64,000 bases of DNA from Vibrio sp. CK2-1. GTDB lineage: Bacteria > Pseudomonadota > Gammaproteobacteria > Enterobacterales > Vibrionaceae. The notes below the pieces were generated by a model. The model was not told the DNA's origin and did no database searches. It worked only from the letters and a program-made list of their open reading frames with translations. The translations under genes and the position numbers were made by a program. The stretch is taken from assembly GCF_021726515.1 (NCBI RefSeq), contig NZ_JAKKCJ010000001.1, forward strand, positions 372,001 through 436,000, read 5' to 3'. Positions 33,948 through 42,906 of this stretch are shown piece by piece. Each line of letters starts with the position of its first letter. The first letter of the stretch is position 1.

Positions 33948-34585
33948 GCTAATGCCTCATGAGATTGAATTTGTTGCATAATATCTGCCATTTTATCTAG
34001 ATGAGTTGGTGTCATTTTCCATGAATCTAGCTGTTTAGGGGTGAACTCTGGTGTGGACCATTGCGCTTGAAACCATTGGTTGTGATGCCAATAAACCGCA
34101 TGAATTGGATAGAAGAAGTGCTGCTTTTCTTCGTCACTCAAAGCTCCGATAAATGCCAACATGGTTCTTGGTTCGTAGTATCGAAGAAAAGTGGGGGCGG
34201 CATTTTTATAGATGGTTAATCTATTGCGTAACAAATCAACAATATTACTTTGTTGAACATTTGAAGGTGCGACAAGTATGCAACCTAAAGGGGCTTGCTC
34301 AAATTGAGTTAGCCATTTGGCTTGTAGCTCAGGATAGGAGGTAATATCGACGACTACAGGACCGAAATCTAAGTGTTGATAGTGAGTGCCACTGAAAAGT
34401 AGTTCGCTATAAGGCTCACTGAGTTGGTGTTGATTGATGTGTTGGTAGAGTTCCACTTTCCAATTCGGTATTAATGATGATTCAATTAATGCGTAGATCT
34501 TCGATGTATTTGAGGAAATATCGATTAATGGATCCTTGTCCAATTCTTGGATTTTCCAATTAGGATTTAACCATGAATTTTGCAT
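33944..34585 (-). CDS. DUF4123 T6SS adaptor/chaperone
   Basis: DUF4123 proteins (Tap/TEC) load specific effectors onto their VgrG. The 213-aa product has the family's N-terminal pattern (KIYALIESSLIPNWKVELYQ, about residues 29-48), then GPVVVDITSYPELQAKWL and FLRYYEPRTMLAFIGAL, where the YEPR-type motif is characteristic. I start at ATG 34585 because GGGGGGA lies just upstream; a TTG at 34609 is less likely. It overlaps vgrG by 19 bases and the cargo gene by four, a coupled three-gene unit. Confidence 0.88.
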   Translation of the reverse strand: MQNSWLNPNWKIQELDKDPLIDISSNTSKIYALIESSLIPNWKVELYQHINQHQLSEPYSELLFSGTHYQHLDFGPVVVDITSYPELQAKWLTQFEQAPLGCILVAPSNVQQSNIVDLLRNRLTIYKNAAPTFLRYYEPRTMLAFIGALSDEEKQHFFYPIHAVYWHHNQWFQAQWSTPEFTPKQLDSWKMTPTHLDKMADIMQQIQSHEALA

Positions 34586-36639
34586 ATTCCCCCCATGCCA
34601 CAGTTGCAAAGCTCTATCATTAAGCTGCCAGAATCGACCATCTCAGCGTGCATGCTCGGAGTAATTGAAGCGGGCGGTGTGCTTTCTACAATTGGTGGCT
34701 CTATCCCATTTGGCAATGCTGCCATCGCGCCACTAAACCTACTACCACTGCCTGCACTACCACCAGAATTAATGTTCACGCCAACACCGACAATATGAAC
34801 ACCAGCTGCATCGACTTTGACAAAACTACCACCTACCTTAACGGTAATTTCTGCACCGGCTTCTATCACTACTTTGTTACCCGATTTTATATGGACTTCA
34901 TTGACAGCATCATTGACGATCACTGAGCCGGATTTGATTTGTAGGTTGCCGCCAACCACAAAGGTTTGATCTTTGGTGATTTTGCTACGGCTTTCGCCCT
35001 CTACCGTTAGATTGTGATTGTTTTTGATTTGGGTGAATTGGTCGTTTTCTATTGTTAGATGCTGGTCGTGATTTACATCGGTGATGTGATCGTTGAGCGT
35101 TTCGGATTTAAAATCTTTTTGAGCGTGAACATACACTTGCTCAGAACCAGACTGGTCTTCAAAGCTGATTTCGTTAAAGCCTTTACCTTGGTGGCTTTCA
35201 CTGCGCCATACAGTTTTAGTTTTATTATCTGGCAGTGTGTAGGGCGGTAGGTTTTGGGCATTAAAGGCGCGACCTGTCACAATCGGTTGGTCTGGGTCGC
35301 CGTTTAAGAATGACACAATTACTTCATGGCCGATGCGTGGAATGGCAATTTGTCCGTACTGACTACCTGCCCAGCCTTGTGAGACTTGTACCCAGCATGA
35401 ACTATGCTCATCACCGTTGGAATATCTATCCCACGGAAAATGCAGTTTTACGCGGCCATAGTCATCGCAGAAGATTTCTTCGCCGTCTGGACCAACAACG
35501 TAAGCGGTCATTGGGCCATCGACTTGTGGGCGAGTCATTTGTGGCATGCGCCAGGTTTTATCGGCTGGAATGGCTTCAAATTGATTGGCGTAAGTGGTGG
35601 GTTTGCTGCCTGCGGATTCTTCAAGCGCTTGCGGTTGCTCCCCCTGATGAGTGCTCGCAACCACTAACCATTTTTTATTAAAGCTGTCATCGGTGTGTTC
35701 GCTTAATTCAAACTTAGCGCCCGTTTGTAGCTGCGGCTCATTACTTTTGCCTTTGGCAGTGTGAGCGCTGCAGCGCAGGCTATCTAAACGTAGTTGGTTG
35801 AACTCTTTGCCGATGGCGTCATCTTTAAAACGTCCCGGCGCGTCAAAATGCTCATAGGTATCACGCTGGTAGTCTATATCACTGGCTACCGCTTGTTGAC
35901 TGAAAGTGTACTGCGGTTTTTTAAAACTGTTGTCACCACTGTGTGCTTCACTGACTTCAAATTGAGTGGTCTTGCTGAATTCTTTTATATACGGGGTTGA
36001 GCTGATACCACTCGCCATCACGTTATAAGGAACAGGCGCATCTAACGAGCTAATCACTTGAGAATCATCGGTGAACAATACGCTGTGTTTACCTTTCGAT
36101 TGCTCAATGTGATAGACCATGCCTTCTTCGGCGGCAAGGCGATTAATGAACTCAAGGTCGGTTTCGCGATATTGCATGCAAAACTCACGTTGTTTTGGCG
36201 TGCGAGTTAGCGCAAAGGCAAAGTCTTGAATATCCATTTCTTTAAATAAGGTGGCGATGATATCCGGCACCGTAATGGATTGGAAAATACGGCTGTTATG
36301 GCGCAAGGATAAACGCTCAATTTCAGGCACTAGGGTTAAAGAATAAAAGGTGTGGTGATGACCGGTTTCACCTTGGGTGAAGTTTCGTACAATACCATTG
36401 ATGCGCTGCACTATTTCGCCATCGCGATGCATTACAAGCTCAGCACTTTTATCTACCATGTCTAAAGCCGTTAAATCTGGGCGACGACTAGCAAGCTCAA
36501 TCTGATAACGAAAACCATGACACCAACTACCATCAGCTTGCTGAACCGAAGAAAAGTTATCTTGTCCTTGATAGCTTCTCACCACTAACGATTCGTCACT
36601 GACGCCCTCGACGCGAATACTAAATTGTAGCCCTGCCAT
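34567..36639 (-). CDS. vgrG: VgrG spike protein of type VI secretion
   Basis: The 690-aa protein is the trimeric spike at the tip of the T6SS tube. The N-terminal gp27-like part (about 1-330) has FCMQYRETDLEFINRLAAEEGMVYHIEQ (key part RETDLEFINRLAAEEGM). The gp5-like part (about 380-470) has DDYGRVKLHFPWDR and SCWVQVSQGWAGSQYG with IPRIGHEVIVSFLNGDPDQP. The needle repeats follow to about 640. The C-terminal tail ends CNCGMGGICKIHG, a Cys/His-rich tip. The start follows AGCAGG. No hcp or sheath genes are in the window, so this is an orphan module served by a T6SS encoded elsewhere. Confidence 0.95.
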   Translation of the reverse strand: MAGLQFSIRVEGVSDESLVVRSYQGQDNFSSVQQADGSWCHGFRYQIELASRRPDLTALDMVDKSAELVMHRDGEIVQRINGIVRNFTQGETGHHHTFYSLTLVPEIERLSLRHNSRIFQSITVPDIIATLFKEMDIQDFAFALTRTPKQREFCMQYRETDLEFINRLAAEEGMVYHIEQSKGKHSVLFTDDSQVISSLDAPVPYNVMASGISSTPYIKEFSKTTQFEVSEAHSGDNSFKKPQYTFSQQAVASDIDYQRDTYEHFDAPGRFKDDAIGKEFNQLRLDSLRCSAHTAKGKSNEPQLQTGAKFELSEHTDDSFNKKWLVVASTHQGEQPQALEESAGSKPTTYANQFEAIPADKTWRMPQMTRPQVDGPMTAYVVGPDGEEIFCDDYGRVKLHFPWDRYSNGDEHSSCWVQVSQGWAGSQYGQIAIPRIGHEVIVSFLNGDPDQPIVTGRAFNAQNLPPYTLPDNKTKTVWRSESHQGKGFNEISFEDQSGSEQVYVHAQKDFKSETLNDHITDVNHDQHLTIENDQFTQIKNNHNLTVEGESRSKITKDQTFVVGGNLQIKSGSVIVNDAVNEVHIKSGNKVVIEAGAEITVKVGGSFVKVDAAGVHIVGVGVNINSGGSAGSGSRFSGAMAALPNGIEPPIVESTPPASITPSMHAEMVDSGSLMIELCNCGMGGICKIHG

Positions 36640-37007
36640 AGATAAACCTGCTCGTTAAATTTGGAATTCAATAGTGGTCATTTATATGATCGGTTGAACA
36701 CTATGTTTGGAGTGGTCTAAGCAATAATTGAGCCATTTTTTATTTATATTTAAATCAAATGGTTATGTTTTTATGTTTTTTTAAATTAAGCAAAAACTTG
36801 CCAGTTATACGGCAAGTTTTTGCCTAGTCGATGAGTGTGGTTTTTAACCAATAAAATCCGATTAGCAGGGGAGGCGCCATAGCTCGTGTGGTCTAGGTCA
36901 TAGTTTTAAATTTCCCTAAACAAAACCTGACCTGTCAATGACATGCCATTTACCGGATTTTGTCATTTTGATAAGCAGTTTTTATCGGTTATGGATTTAC
37001 AGAAGTA
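36640..37007. other. 368-bp intergenic region upstream of vgrG and the HTH gene
   Basis: It must hold the divergent promoters of vgrG and the small HTH gene, and carries one terminator-type hairpin at 36792-36821. Otherwise AT-rich; no further gene is supported. I found no sigma-54 type promoter. Confidence 0.5.
36792..36821. terminator. Bidirectional terminator-type hairpin with no adjoining gene end
   Basis: AAAAACTTGCC and GGCAAGTTTTT are perfect 11-base arms with an eight-base loop. It lies 150 bp upstream of vgrG and 186 bp upstream of the HTH gene, so neither gene ends here. It may insulate the module or be left from a lost gene. Confidence 0.8.
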
Positions 37008-37364
37008 ATGGAATATACAGAGCAAGACAGAGACGCGATTTATCATTTATGGATGTCCCAAAAAGCCAAGCGTCACTTAACACAAATGGATATGGCAAAG
37101 CGTTTAGGCATGACGATCAGTGAGTTTTTTGAAGTGATCCGCGGCAAGGGCGAGATTAGCAAAAGCTTTGTCAGTCGCTTCTTTCAGCAACTAGATATTG
37201 AGCCGCATACGATTTTGCCTTCACTTAAAAACCAGATCGCGCCAGAAAATGCGGTAGTGTATTTGCAAAACCGAATTAGCATTGATGGTGAGATTCAAAA
37301 TGTACAAATCGATGGTAACCAAGTGATCATTGATTACTGTTGTAAGGTTGCTAAGCAGAAGTAG
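37008..37364 (+). CDS. Small helix-turn-helix (XRE-like) protein
   Basis: The 118-aa protein has an HTH of the Cro/CI or lambda-repressor-like type at about residues 22-70: HLTQMDMAKRLGMTISEFFEVIRGKGEISKSFVSRFFQQL (key parts QMDMAKRLGMTISEF and GKGEIS). The C-terminal 40 residues look like a small beta-rich domain (VQIDGNQVIIDYCCKV). It lacks a signal peptide. It starts rightward, divergent from vgrG; whether it regulates that module is unknown. The start has only a weak AGAAG ribosome site. Confidence 0.75.
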   Translation: MEYTEQDRDAIYHLWMSQKAKRHLTQMDMAKRLGMTISEFFEVIRGKGEISKSFVSRFFQQLDIEPHTILPSLKNQIAPENAVVYLQNRISIDGEIQNVQIDGNQVIIDYCCKVAKQK

Positions 37365-37604
37365 TTTGGATAGAAGCAAACCAGACAGAAATAAGCACTT
37401 ATCTTTATGAGTTTTTAAGTCCCTAACTTTGATTTTTCAGGTTGGGGATTTTTGGTGTTTATGAACCAAAATTTTCATATCGGTCTAAATTTTCTGTTTT
37501 TAATCAGCATAATACTCTCCCTCGTATATATTGATTTACTTAAGAAACTTACAAGCAGTGTGTGAGTAAGGGTAATTTTCATATCTATATCAAGCGGGTT
37601 TCCC

Positions 37605-38339
37605 ATGTTATGCCGAGCTATTTTTATCATTATTAACTTATTGCTTATATCGAGTTCTGCCAATGCTGCGAAAATCTATCAGTGTGGCGAAGGAGATAGC
37701 CTGGTTTTTCAATCGTCGCCTTGTGCGGAAGATTTTAATTATGGTAACGGAGTGTCTGCATTTGATGGTTGGCAGTATGGGATGAATATTATTGCGGTAA
37801 AGGCAGAAGCAAAACGTCGAAACCTACCAATGGGCTCAAATAATATATTGCTTGGTACCCAATATAATGAAAGGATTTTGAATCGAGATCCTTCAGCTAG
37901 AGCCTATTCATATTTTTCGGAAATAGCAGGGAAGAAAGTCAGGGTTACACTGCATTTCACTCAACAGTCTCAGCTGCTTTATAAAGTTCAGGCTCGCTTT
38001 ATGATTATGCAAAATACAAAGGAAGAAAAACGATATTTTTATGACAGCCTTGTTCGTTCGTTAACAAGTAAATACGGCGAGTTTATGGAAGTGACCAACT
38101 ATCCAAATTCAGGCAATACATTTAGCAAGTGGATACTTAAAGATATAGTAGGCACTGCAAAGTTATGGGGCTGGAAATCTAATAATGTCATTTCATTAAC
38201 AGGGAATAACTCTATAGAAAGTGCTTACGATGTTATTTATCGTTTTACTCCTTTAGTCAAATTGAATGCGACTGAAACAACCAAAGAAATTAAAGTTAAT
38301 ACTAATAATGACTTTATAGTTGATTCGGATAAGTTCTAA
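37605..38339 (+). CDS. Secreted protein with a DUF4124-like N-terminus
   Basis: A signal peptide (about residues 1-21, ending SSANAA) is followed by KIYQCGEGDSLVFQSSPCAED, which resembles the DUF4124 pattern (lysine-tyrosine start, tandem beta strands, Cys pair; key part KIYQCGEGDSLVFQSSPC). The rest (about residues 50-244) shows no motif I recognise; it is mixed alpha/beta and may be periplasmic. The gene is alone on the plus strand between the HTH gene and convergent yghU. No function assigned. Confidence 0.68.
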   Translation: MLCRAIFIIINLLLISSSANAAKIYQCGEGDSLVFQSSPCAEDFNYGNGVSAFDGWQYGMNIIAVKAEAKRRNLPMGSNNILLGTQYNERILNRDPSARAYSYFSEIAGKKVRVTLHFTQQSQLLYKVQARFMIMQNTKEEKRYFYDSLVRSLTSKYGEFMEVTNYPNSGNTFSKWILKDIVGTAKLWGWKSNNVISLTGNNSIESAYDVIYRFTPLVKLNATETTKEIKVNTNNDFIVDSDKF

Positions 38340-38346
38340 TTAAAAA

Positions 38347-38375
38347 ATCCCCCAACAGTAATGCCATTGGGGGAT
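38347..38375. terminator. Terminator between convergent secreted-protein gene and yghU
   Basis: ATCCCCCAA and TTGGGGGAT pair around an 11-base loop. On the minus strand TTTTTT follows, so it terminates yghU; on the plus strand it is weaker. Confidence 0.8.
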
Positions 38376-38402
38376 GATATTTCAAACGTATACTCGATTA
38401 AC

Positions 38403-39260
38403 TTAAGGCTTCAAACTCAGCGCTTTATCAATATCTTCGGCGCTATGACGCTCTTCAATGGCTTCCCAAGCTTCGCCCATCGGTTTATTGACGATACGGC
38501 CACGTTGAACAGCAGGGCGTTCTAATACTGCTTTTGCCCAACGCTGAACATGCGTGTAACTTTGAACATCTAAAAACTCAGCGGCATTGTAGGCATTGCC
38601 TAGTACCAAGTTGCCATACCAAGGCCAGATTGCAATATCAGCAATGCTGTACTCTTCACCCGCAATGTAAGTATTGTTGGCTAGTTGCTTATCGAGTACA
38701 TCTAGTTGGCGTTTCGCTTCCATGGTAAAGCGATTGATAGGGTACTCATATTTTTCTGGCGCATAGTGATAGAAATGGCCGAAACCACCACCTAAATATG
38801 GCGCAGAGCCTTGCAGCCAGAACAGCCAGTTTAATACCTTAGTCCGGTCTTCAATGTTACTTGGAATGAAGTGGCCAAATTTCTCGGCAAGATACAGCAG
38901 GATAGAGCCCGACTCAAAGACATTGATCTGTGAATCACCACTACGATCAACTAACGCTGGAATCTTGGAGTTTGGATTCACTTCAACAAAACCAGAAGAA
39001 AACTGATCACTATCGCCAATCTTAATCAGAAACGCATCGTATTCAGCTTCGGTGACGCCTTTTGCCAGCAACTCTTCGAGCAAAATCGTGACTTTTTGGC
39101 CATTTGGCGTACCCATTGAATACAGCTGAATTGGGTGCTGACCGACTGGTAGTTCTCGTTCAAAACGCGCGCCAGAATCTGGGCGGTTAATACTACCCCA
39201 AGTGCCACCTTGCTGTTCATTGGTCCAAACTTTCGGTGGAATATATTTGTTCGTCATCAT
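38403..39260 (-). CDS. yghU: Glutathione-dependent disulfide reductase YghU
   Basis: The 285-aa product closely matches E. coli YghU, a nu-class glutathione transferase with disulfide-bond reductase activity. The thioredoxin-like domain (about 45-130) has QLYSMGTPNGQKVTILLEELL and SGFVEVNPNSKIPALVDRSG with ESGSILLYLAEKFG, the glutathione-binding motifs. The helical domain has NWLFWLQGSAPYLGGGFGHFYHYAPEKYEYPINRFTMEAKRQLDVLDKQLA (key part GGGFGHFYHYAPEKYEY). Two consecutive ATG codons follow AAGGGAAG; either could start. Cytosolic oxidative-stress or detoxification function is known from the family. Confidence 0.95.
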   Translation of the reverse strand: MMTNKYIPPKVWTNEQQGGTWGSINRPDSGARFERELPVGQHPIQLYSMGTPNGQKVTILLEELLAKGVTEAEYDAFLIKIGDSDQFSSGFVEVNPNSKIPALVDRSGDSQINVFESGSILLYLAEKFGHFIPSNIEDRTKVLNWLFWLQGSAPYLGGGFGHFYHYAPEKYEYPINRFTMEAKRQLDVLDKQLANNTYIAGEEYSIADIAIWPWYGNLVLGNAYNAAEFLDVQSYTHVQRWAKAVLERPAVQRGRIVNKPMGEAWEAIEERHSAEDIDKALSLKP

Positions 39261-39394
39261 CTTCCCTTTTGTTGAGTGCTACATCTATTTTTGATTATCT
39301 TATTTAGATATTAGGCTGTTTTTTCAGATTAAAAGGATAGACAGACTTTTTCCGTGATTTTGTTCAGATCTCTTAGTTATTAAAAAGAGAGTTT

Positions 39395-40069
39395 TTATAT
39401 AGCTAAATCTTCACGCTTAAGAATCAAATTAGGATTTGGGCAATTTTTGAGGTAGAAACTTGCGTGAATGGGATCGACTACGCCGGGGTAATCATTTTGA
39501 TACTCTGCCATATCACGGATGATTTGAAAGTGTAGGTGCGATGCCCAACCGCCATTTTCATGAGTATCACCAATAGTCGCGAACGCTCCACCAGCTTTAA
39601 TGATTTGCCCACGTTGGAGGTTATTTAATGATGATGCCGCTAAATGACCATAAAGCGTGTGAAATACATAACCTTCTAGCTCATGACGCAAAATGATAGT
39701 TGGGCCGTAATCGCCTTGTTGCTGGTGGTTAGCAAACCCAAACACTTCACCTTCTAATGGTGCGAAAACGCAGTTTCCAGCTGGGATACCAAGATCAATC
39801 CCAATATGTAGCGTACGAGATTCACTACCCGAAAAGTTATCGGTATCTTGATAAATCATACGTTGTTCCGCATAACGACCAATCTCGACTACTGCACTAG
39901 TTTCAGCCACCTGTCTTTTTATTTCTGCTGAAAAGTCATGCTGTTCATTCACCTTGTACCAGATATCGCTACTTGGTGACAGGTCGACAATCAGCCCTTT
40001 ACCAAACTGATACTTACTATCCAGAACAGGATGAAATTGATGATTTTTAAGAACAGATTCAAAAGTCAT
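39395..40069 (-). CDS. M23 metallopeptidase-fold protein without a signal peptide
   Basis: A LytM-like domain occupies about residues 85-205. The motifs HIGIDLG (H-x3-D), VFAPLEGEV, LYGHLAA and HLHFQI (HxH) are present, giving the zinc ligands. Unlike most M23 proteins it has no signal peptide or membrane anchor, so it would stay in the cytosol; such forms are often next to aminotransferase or transporter genes. It overlaps nothing but lies two bases after the MFS gene, on the same strand, so the two are probably cotranscribed. Substrate unknown. Confidence 0.82.
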   Translation of the reverse strand: MTFESVLKNHQFHPVLDSKYQFGKGLIVDLSPSSDIWYKVNEQHDFSAEIKRQVAETSAVVEIGRYAEQRMIYQDTDNFSGSESRTLHIGIDLGIPAGNCVFAPLEGEVFGFANHQQQGDYGPTIILRHELEGYVFHTLYGHLAASSLNNLQRGQIIKAGGAFATIGDTHENGGWASHLHFQIIRDMAEYQNDYPGVVDPIHASFYLKNCPNPNLILKREDLAI

Positions 40070-40071
40070 GA

Positions 40072-41331
40072 TTACGCTTTCGCCTCTTGTAGTTCTACTG
40101 GTGATTGACGGGGTACTAGTATCATAGCCACCGTATAACCAACCGCTGCAATAAAGGTCGGCAGCATTAAATCAATATTGACGAAAATAGCCGTGAGATA
40201 GCCGGTTAATGTCCACGCTAAACCGACCATGGCACTTGATAACGCCATCGCCCAACCTTGGTCACCATCACTGGCACGATCTGACAACGCCGTAATGTAT
40301 AAAGGAAACGAAGACGCCACCATAATCGATGTCCAAACCATGGCGATAACGTGAGTGGCTGGCGTCGGTGTGATCGCCAGTAAAATCATGCCTATGCCTG
40401 CACCAGTTAACACCGATTTTAGCGCGCGCCTAAGTGGCATCCAGGTGAGTAACAGACGGGGAACAAACAGCAAAGACGCAATCATCACGATGCCAATTGC
40501 CAACATGAAGTATTGGTAAAATTCACCTTCTACTGCCAGTTGCCATTTTTGCGGCAGAATAAAAGAGATATTTTGGAAATATAAACTCCAACTGAACTGG
40601 CAAATAAAGATAATAGCCAAACAAGGCAACAAACCTTTTTGACTACGTGATAATGGCGCCGCTAACGAGAATGGACTTTCTTGTTTTAAAGTAGCCTGTT
40701 TGGGAGAGGCTTGCTTTGGTAGTTGGATGATGTGTAGCAAAATAAAACAAACCACCGCAATCAATAAACAAGCATAAAAAGGGGCTTGAGGGCCATAGAG
40801 CGCAGTAAGTTTACTCCCAAGTGCTGGACCAAAAGACATTGCCGCCGTCATTACTACAGCCACAAAACTCATTAAGGTTGCTTTGGTTTTTCCCTGGCTA
40901 TTATCGGCCAAAATCGCTTGAGCAATAGGCTGGCTTGCCGAGCCCAAACTGTTGATCATATTACCTGCAAACAACAAGGCCACTGAACCTGCAATAATCG
41001 CATATACCGGCATCACAAAGCCGATTGCCGCTACCACCAAACACAATGCCATCACCACTTTACGGCTGTAACGATCCGCAAAGCGAGCGATAAACGGTGT
41101 AAAAAACATCGAGATAAAAGGCGCGGCTGACATGACCGTACCAAATAATGTACGTCTATCTTCCAATGGCATCGCTTGAGCTATCGCCAGAGAGTGATCA
41201 GTTAAAAACAAATTCACATAAGCCGGAATGGTAATGAAGAACCCCGCCGAACCTAGAAAGATAATGAAATATAAAGCGAAAAGGGTGGCTTTCGGTAGTT
41301 TGACAAGTGGTCGTACGGCTTGGTTGGTCAT
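40072..41331 (-). CDS. Major facilitator superfamily transporter
   Basis: Inner-membrane protein of 419 aa with 12 hydrophobic segments. The loop 2-3 motif is FIARFADRYSRKVVM (about residues 80-95), the MFS signature. N-terminal segments resemble drug/H+ or sugar-efflux carriers; the substrate cannot be assigned. The ATG at 41331 follows AGGAG with good spacing. It heads a two-gene unit with the M23-fold gene and lies 171 bp downstream of an ABC importer unit on the same strand, with which it could share a function. Confidence 0.86.
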   Translation of the reverse strand: MTNQAVRPLVKLPKATLFALYFIIFLGSAGFFITIPAYVNLFLTDHSLAIAQAMPLEDRRTLFGTVMSAAPFISMFFTPFIARFADRYSRKVVMALCLVVAAIGFVMPVYAIIAGSVALLFAGNMINSLGSASQPIAQAILADNSQGKTKATLMSFVAVVMTAAMSFGPALGSKLTALYGPQAPFYACLLIAVVCFILLHIIQLPKQASPKQATLKQESPFSLAAPLSRSQKGLLPCLAIIFICQFSWSLYFQNISFILPQKWQLAVEGEFYQYFMLAIGIVMIASLLFVPRLLLTWMPLRRALKSVLTGAGIGMILLAITPTPATHVIAMVWTSIMVASSFPLYITALSDRASDGDQGWAMALSSAMVGLAWTLTGYLTAIFVNIDLMLPTFIAAVGYTVAMILVPRQSPVELQEAKA

Positions 41332-41502
41332 TGCATTCTCCTAAATGATGAGGCCATTTTACTGGCTCGCCATTGGGAATGCTATTTATTATCAATATGC
41401 ATTGATGATTGCAAACAAAGTCACATTCAAGGTGAATTGCGCTTTTTATGCAAATGCAAGGTAGTAAGGGTAACGAAAGGCTCCGCCACCCTTGTTAGCT
41501 TT

Positions 41503-42906
41503 TTAGAGTTGAATGACGCTATCAGAGACAGCGTGGATCAGTTGGGGATCATGACTGACTATCAACATGCCACATCCTTGCTTCTTTGCTAGCAAAACCA
41601 ACATGATTGAAACCTCCTTTGCTACAATTGGGTCGAGTCGCGCTGTCGGTTCATCGGCAAACAAAAAGATTGGCTTGAGCAGTAAGGTTCGTAAAATTGC
41701 GAACCGTTGCAGTTCTCCCCCTGATGCTTGATGCGGTTTTTGATTGAGGAGCTTAGGTTTTAAACGTAGCGTTGCCATCATCTCTGGAATTTGAGTTTCA
41801 TCCAGCTTATGTAATGTCACGAGATCATTGAGTAATTGACCCAGTGTTGCTTGGCTAGGGAGTGAAGCGATGGGATCTTGAAACAACTTTAGCCATTTTG
41901 CTTTAGAAGTAGGATATAGCGCGGAAGATCCACATTCGGCGAGATACTCAATGTTGCCAGATTCTATCTCTAACTGACCTAAAATAGCGTCACCTAAGCT
42001 ACTTTTACCACAACCACTATCGCCTACAACGCCAATCACTTCACCAGCATGTAGTTGAAAATTCAGTTGTTCAAATAAGCGTTGAGAGCCTCGGTGTAGG
42101 CTAAGGTTGTTTATTTTTAAAATCGGCTTAGATTTTGAATTTGATATGAAAGGTTTATCCCACTTGTCCGGCTCTGCTGTGATCAGTGCCTGGGTATAAG
42201 GATGTTGGGCATTGGATAGTAAAGAATCGGTGTCACCTTGTTCAATGGCGTTACCATTTTGCATGACCAACATTCTGCCGCCAAGCCCTTTTGCTACATC
42301 AATATCATGAGTGACTACAAGTAAGCCACCGAGACTCGCGCGTGATTTTAAGTGATGGATTATATCATCGCGACGATTGACATCGAGACCTTTCGTTGGC
42401 TCATCAGCTAAGAAAATATCACTATTATTAGATCTAGCGATACACATGGATAGTCGTTGTGCCATTCCTCCAGACAGTTCATAAGGACGTTTTTGGATAT
42501 GTTCACCTAACCCATATTGAGTAAGTGAATACACCGATTCTTGCTGCGCTTGTGATTTGGGTTTGCCTTGTACAAATTGCAAAACTTCACTGACCTGTTG
42601 AGCGCCTTTCATTAATGGGCTCAAACTTTGTGATGGTTCTTGGGGCAGTAACGCTAATGTTTCCCCCCATAGACTTTTCCGTTGTTTCCAACTGATTTCT
42701 TCACCTTTAATCAATAGCTTACCATTGAATGTCAGGTTATCTTCAAGAGTTCCCATAATGAATTTTAGCAATAGGCTTTTACCTGAGCCTGTTTGCCCAA
42801 GAACCACTAGTGGTGTGTTATCTTGTAAAGAAAATGAAATATCGGTGACTAATTTTATTTCACCATGTTTGATGGTCAGGCTTTGAACTTCTAAAAAGGC
42901 TGTCAT
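41503..42906 (-). CDS. Fused two-domain ABC ATPase of a peptide/nickel-type importer
   Basis: Two nucleotide-binding domains in one 467-aa chain replace the usual DppD/DppF pair. Domain 1 (about 1-230) has Walker A GQTGSGKS, signature LSGGMAQRLSM and DEPTKGLD. Domain 2 (about 240-465) has GDSGCGKSS, SGGELQRFAIL and DEPTARLD. It overlaps the permease gene upstream by four bases (ATGA) and ends the minus-strand unit. It energises the importer formed with the two permeases and the binding protein. Confidence 0.93.
   Translation of the reverse strand: MTAFLEVQSLTIKHGEIKLVTDISFSLQDNTPLVVLGQTGSGKSLLLKFIMGTLEDNLTFNGKLLIKGEEISWKQRKSLWGETLALLPQEPSQSLSPLMKGAQQVSEVLQFVQGKPKSQAQQESVYSLTQYGLGEHIQKRPYELSGGMAQRLSMCIARSNNSDIFLADEPTKGLDVNRRDDIIHHLKSRASLGGLLVVTHDIDVAKGLGGRMLVMQNGNAIEQGDTDSLLSNAQHPYTQALITAEPDKWDKPFISNSKSKPILKINNLSLHRGSQRLFEQLNFQLHAGEVIGVVGDSGCGKSSLGDAILGQLEIESGNIEYLAECGSSALYPTSKAKWLKLFQDPIASLPSQATLGQLLNDLVTLHKLDETQIPEMMATLRLKPKLLNQKPHQASGGELQRFAILRTLLLKPIFLFADEPTARLDPIVAKEVSIMLVLLAKKQGCGMLIVSHDPQLIHAVSDSVIQL

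Noticed and set aside
31449..36639. Complete type VI secretion cluster
   Set aside because: No sheath, baseplate, ATPase or hcp genes are present; only a vgrG cargo module is supported.
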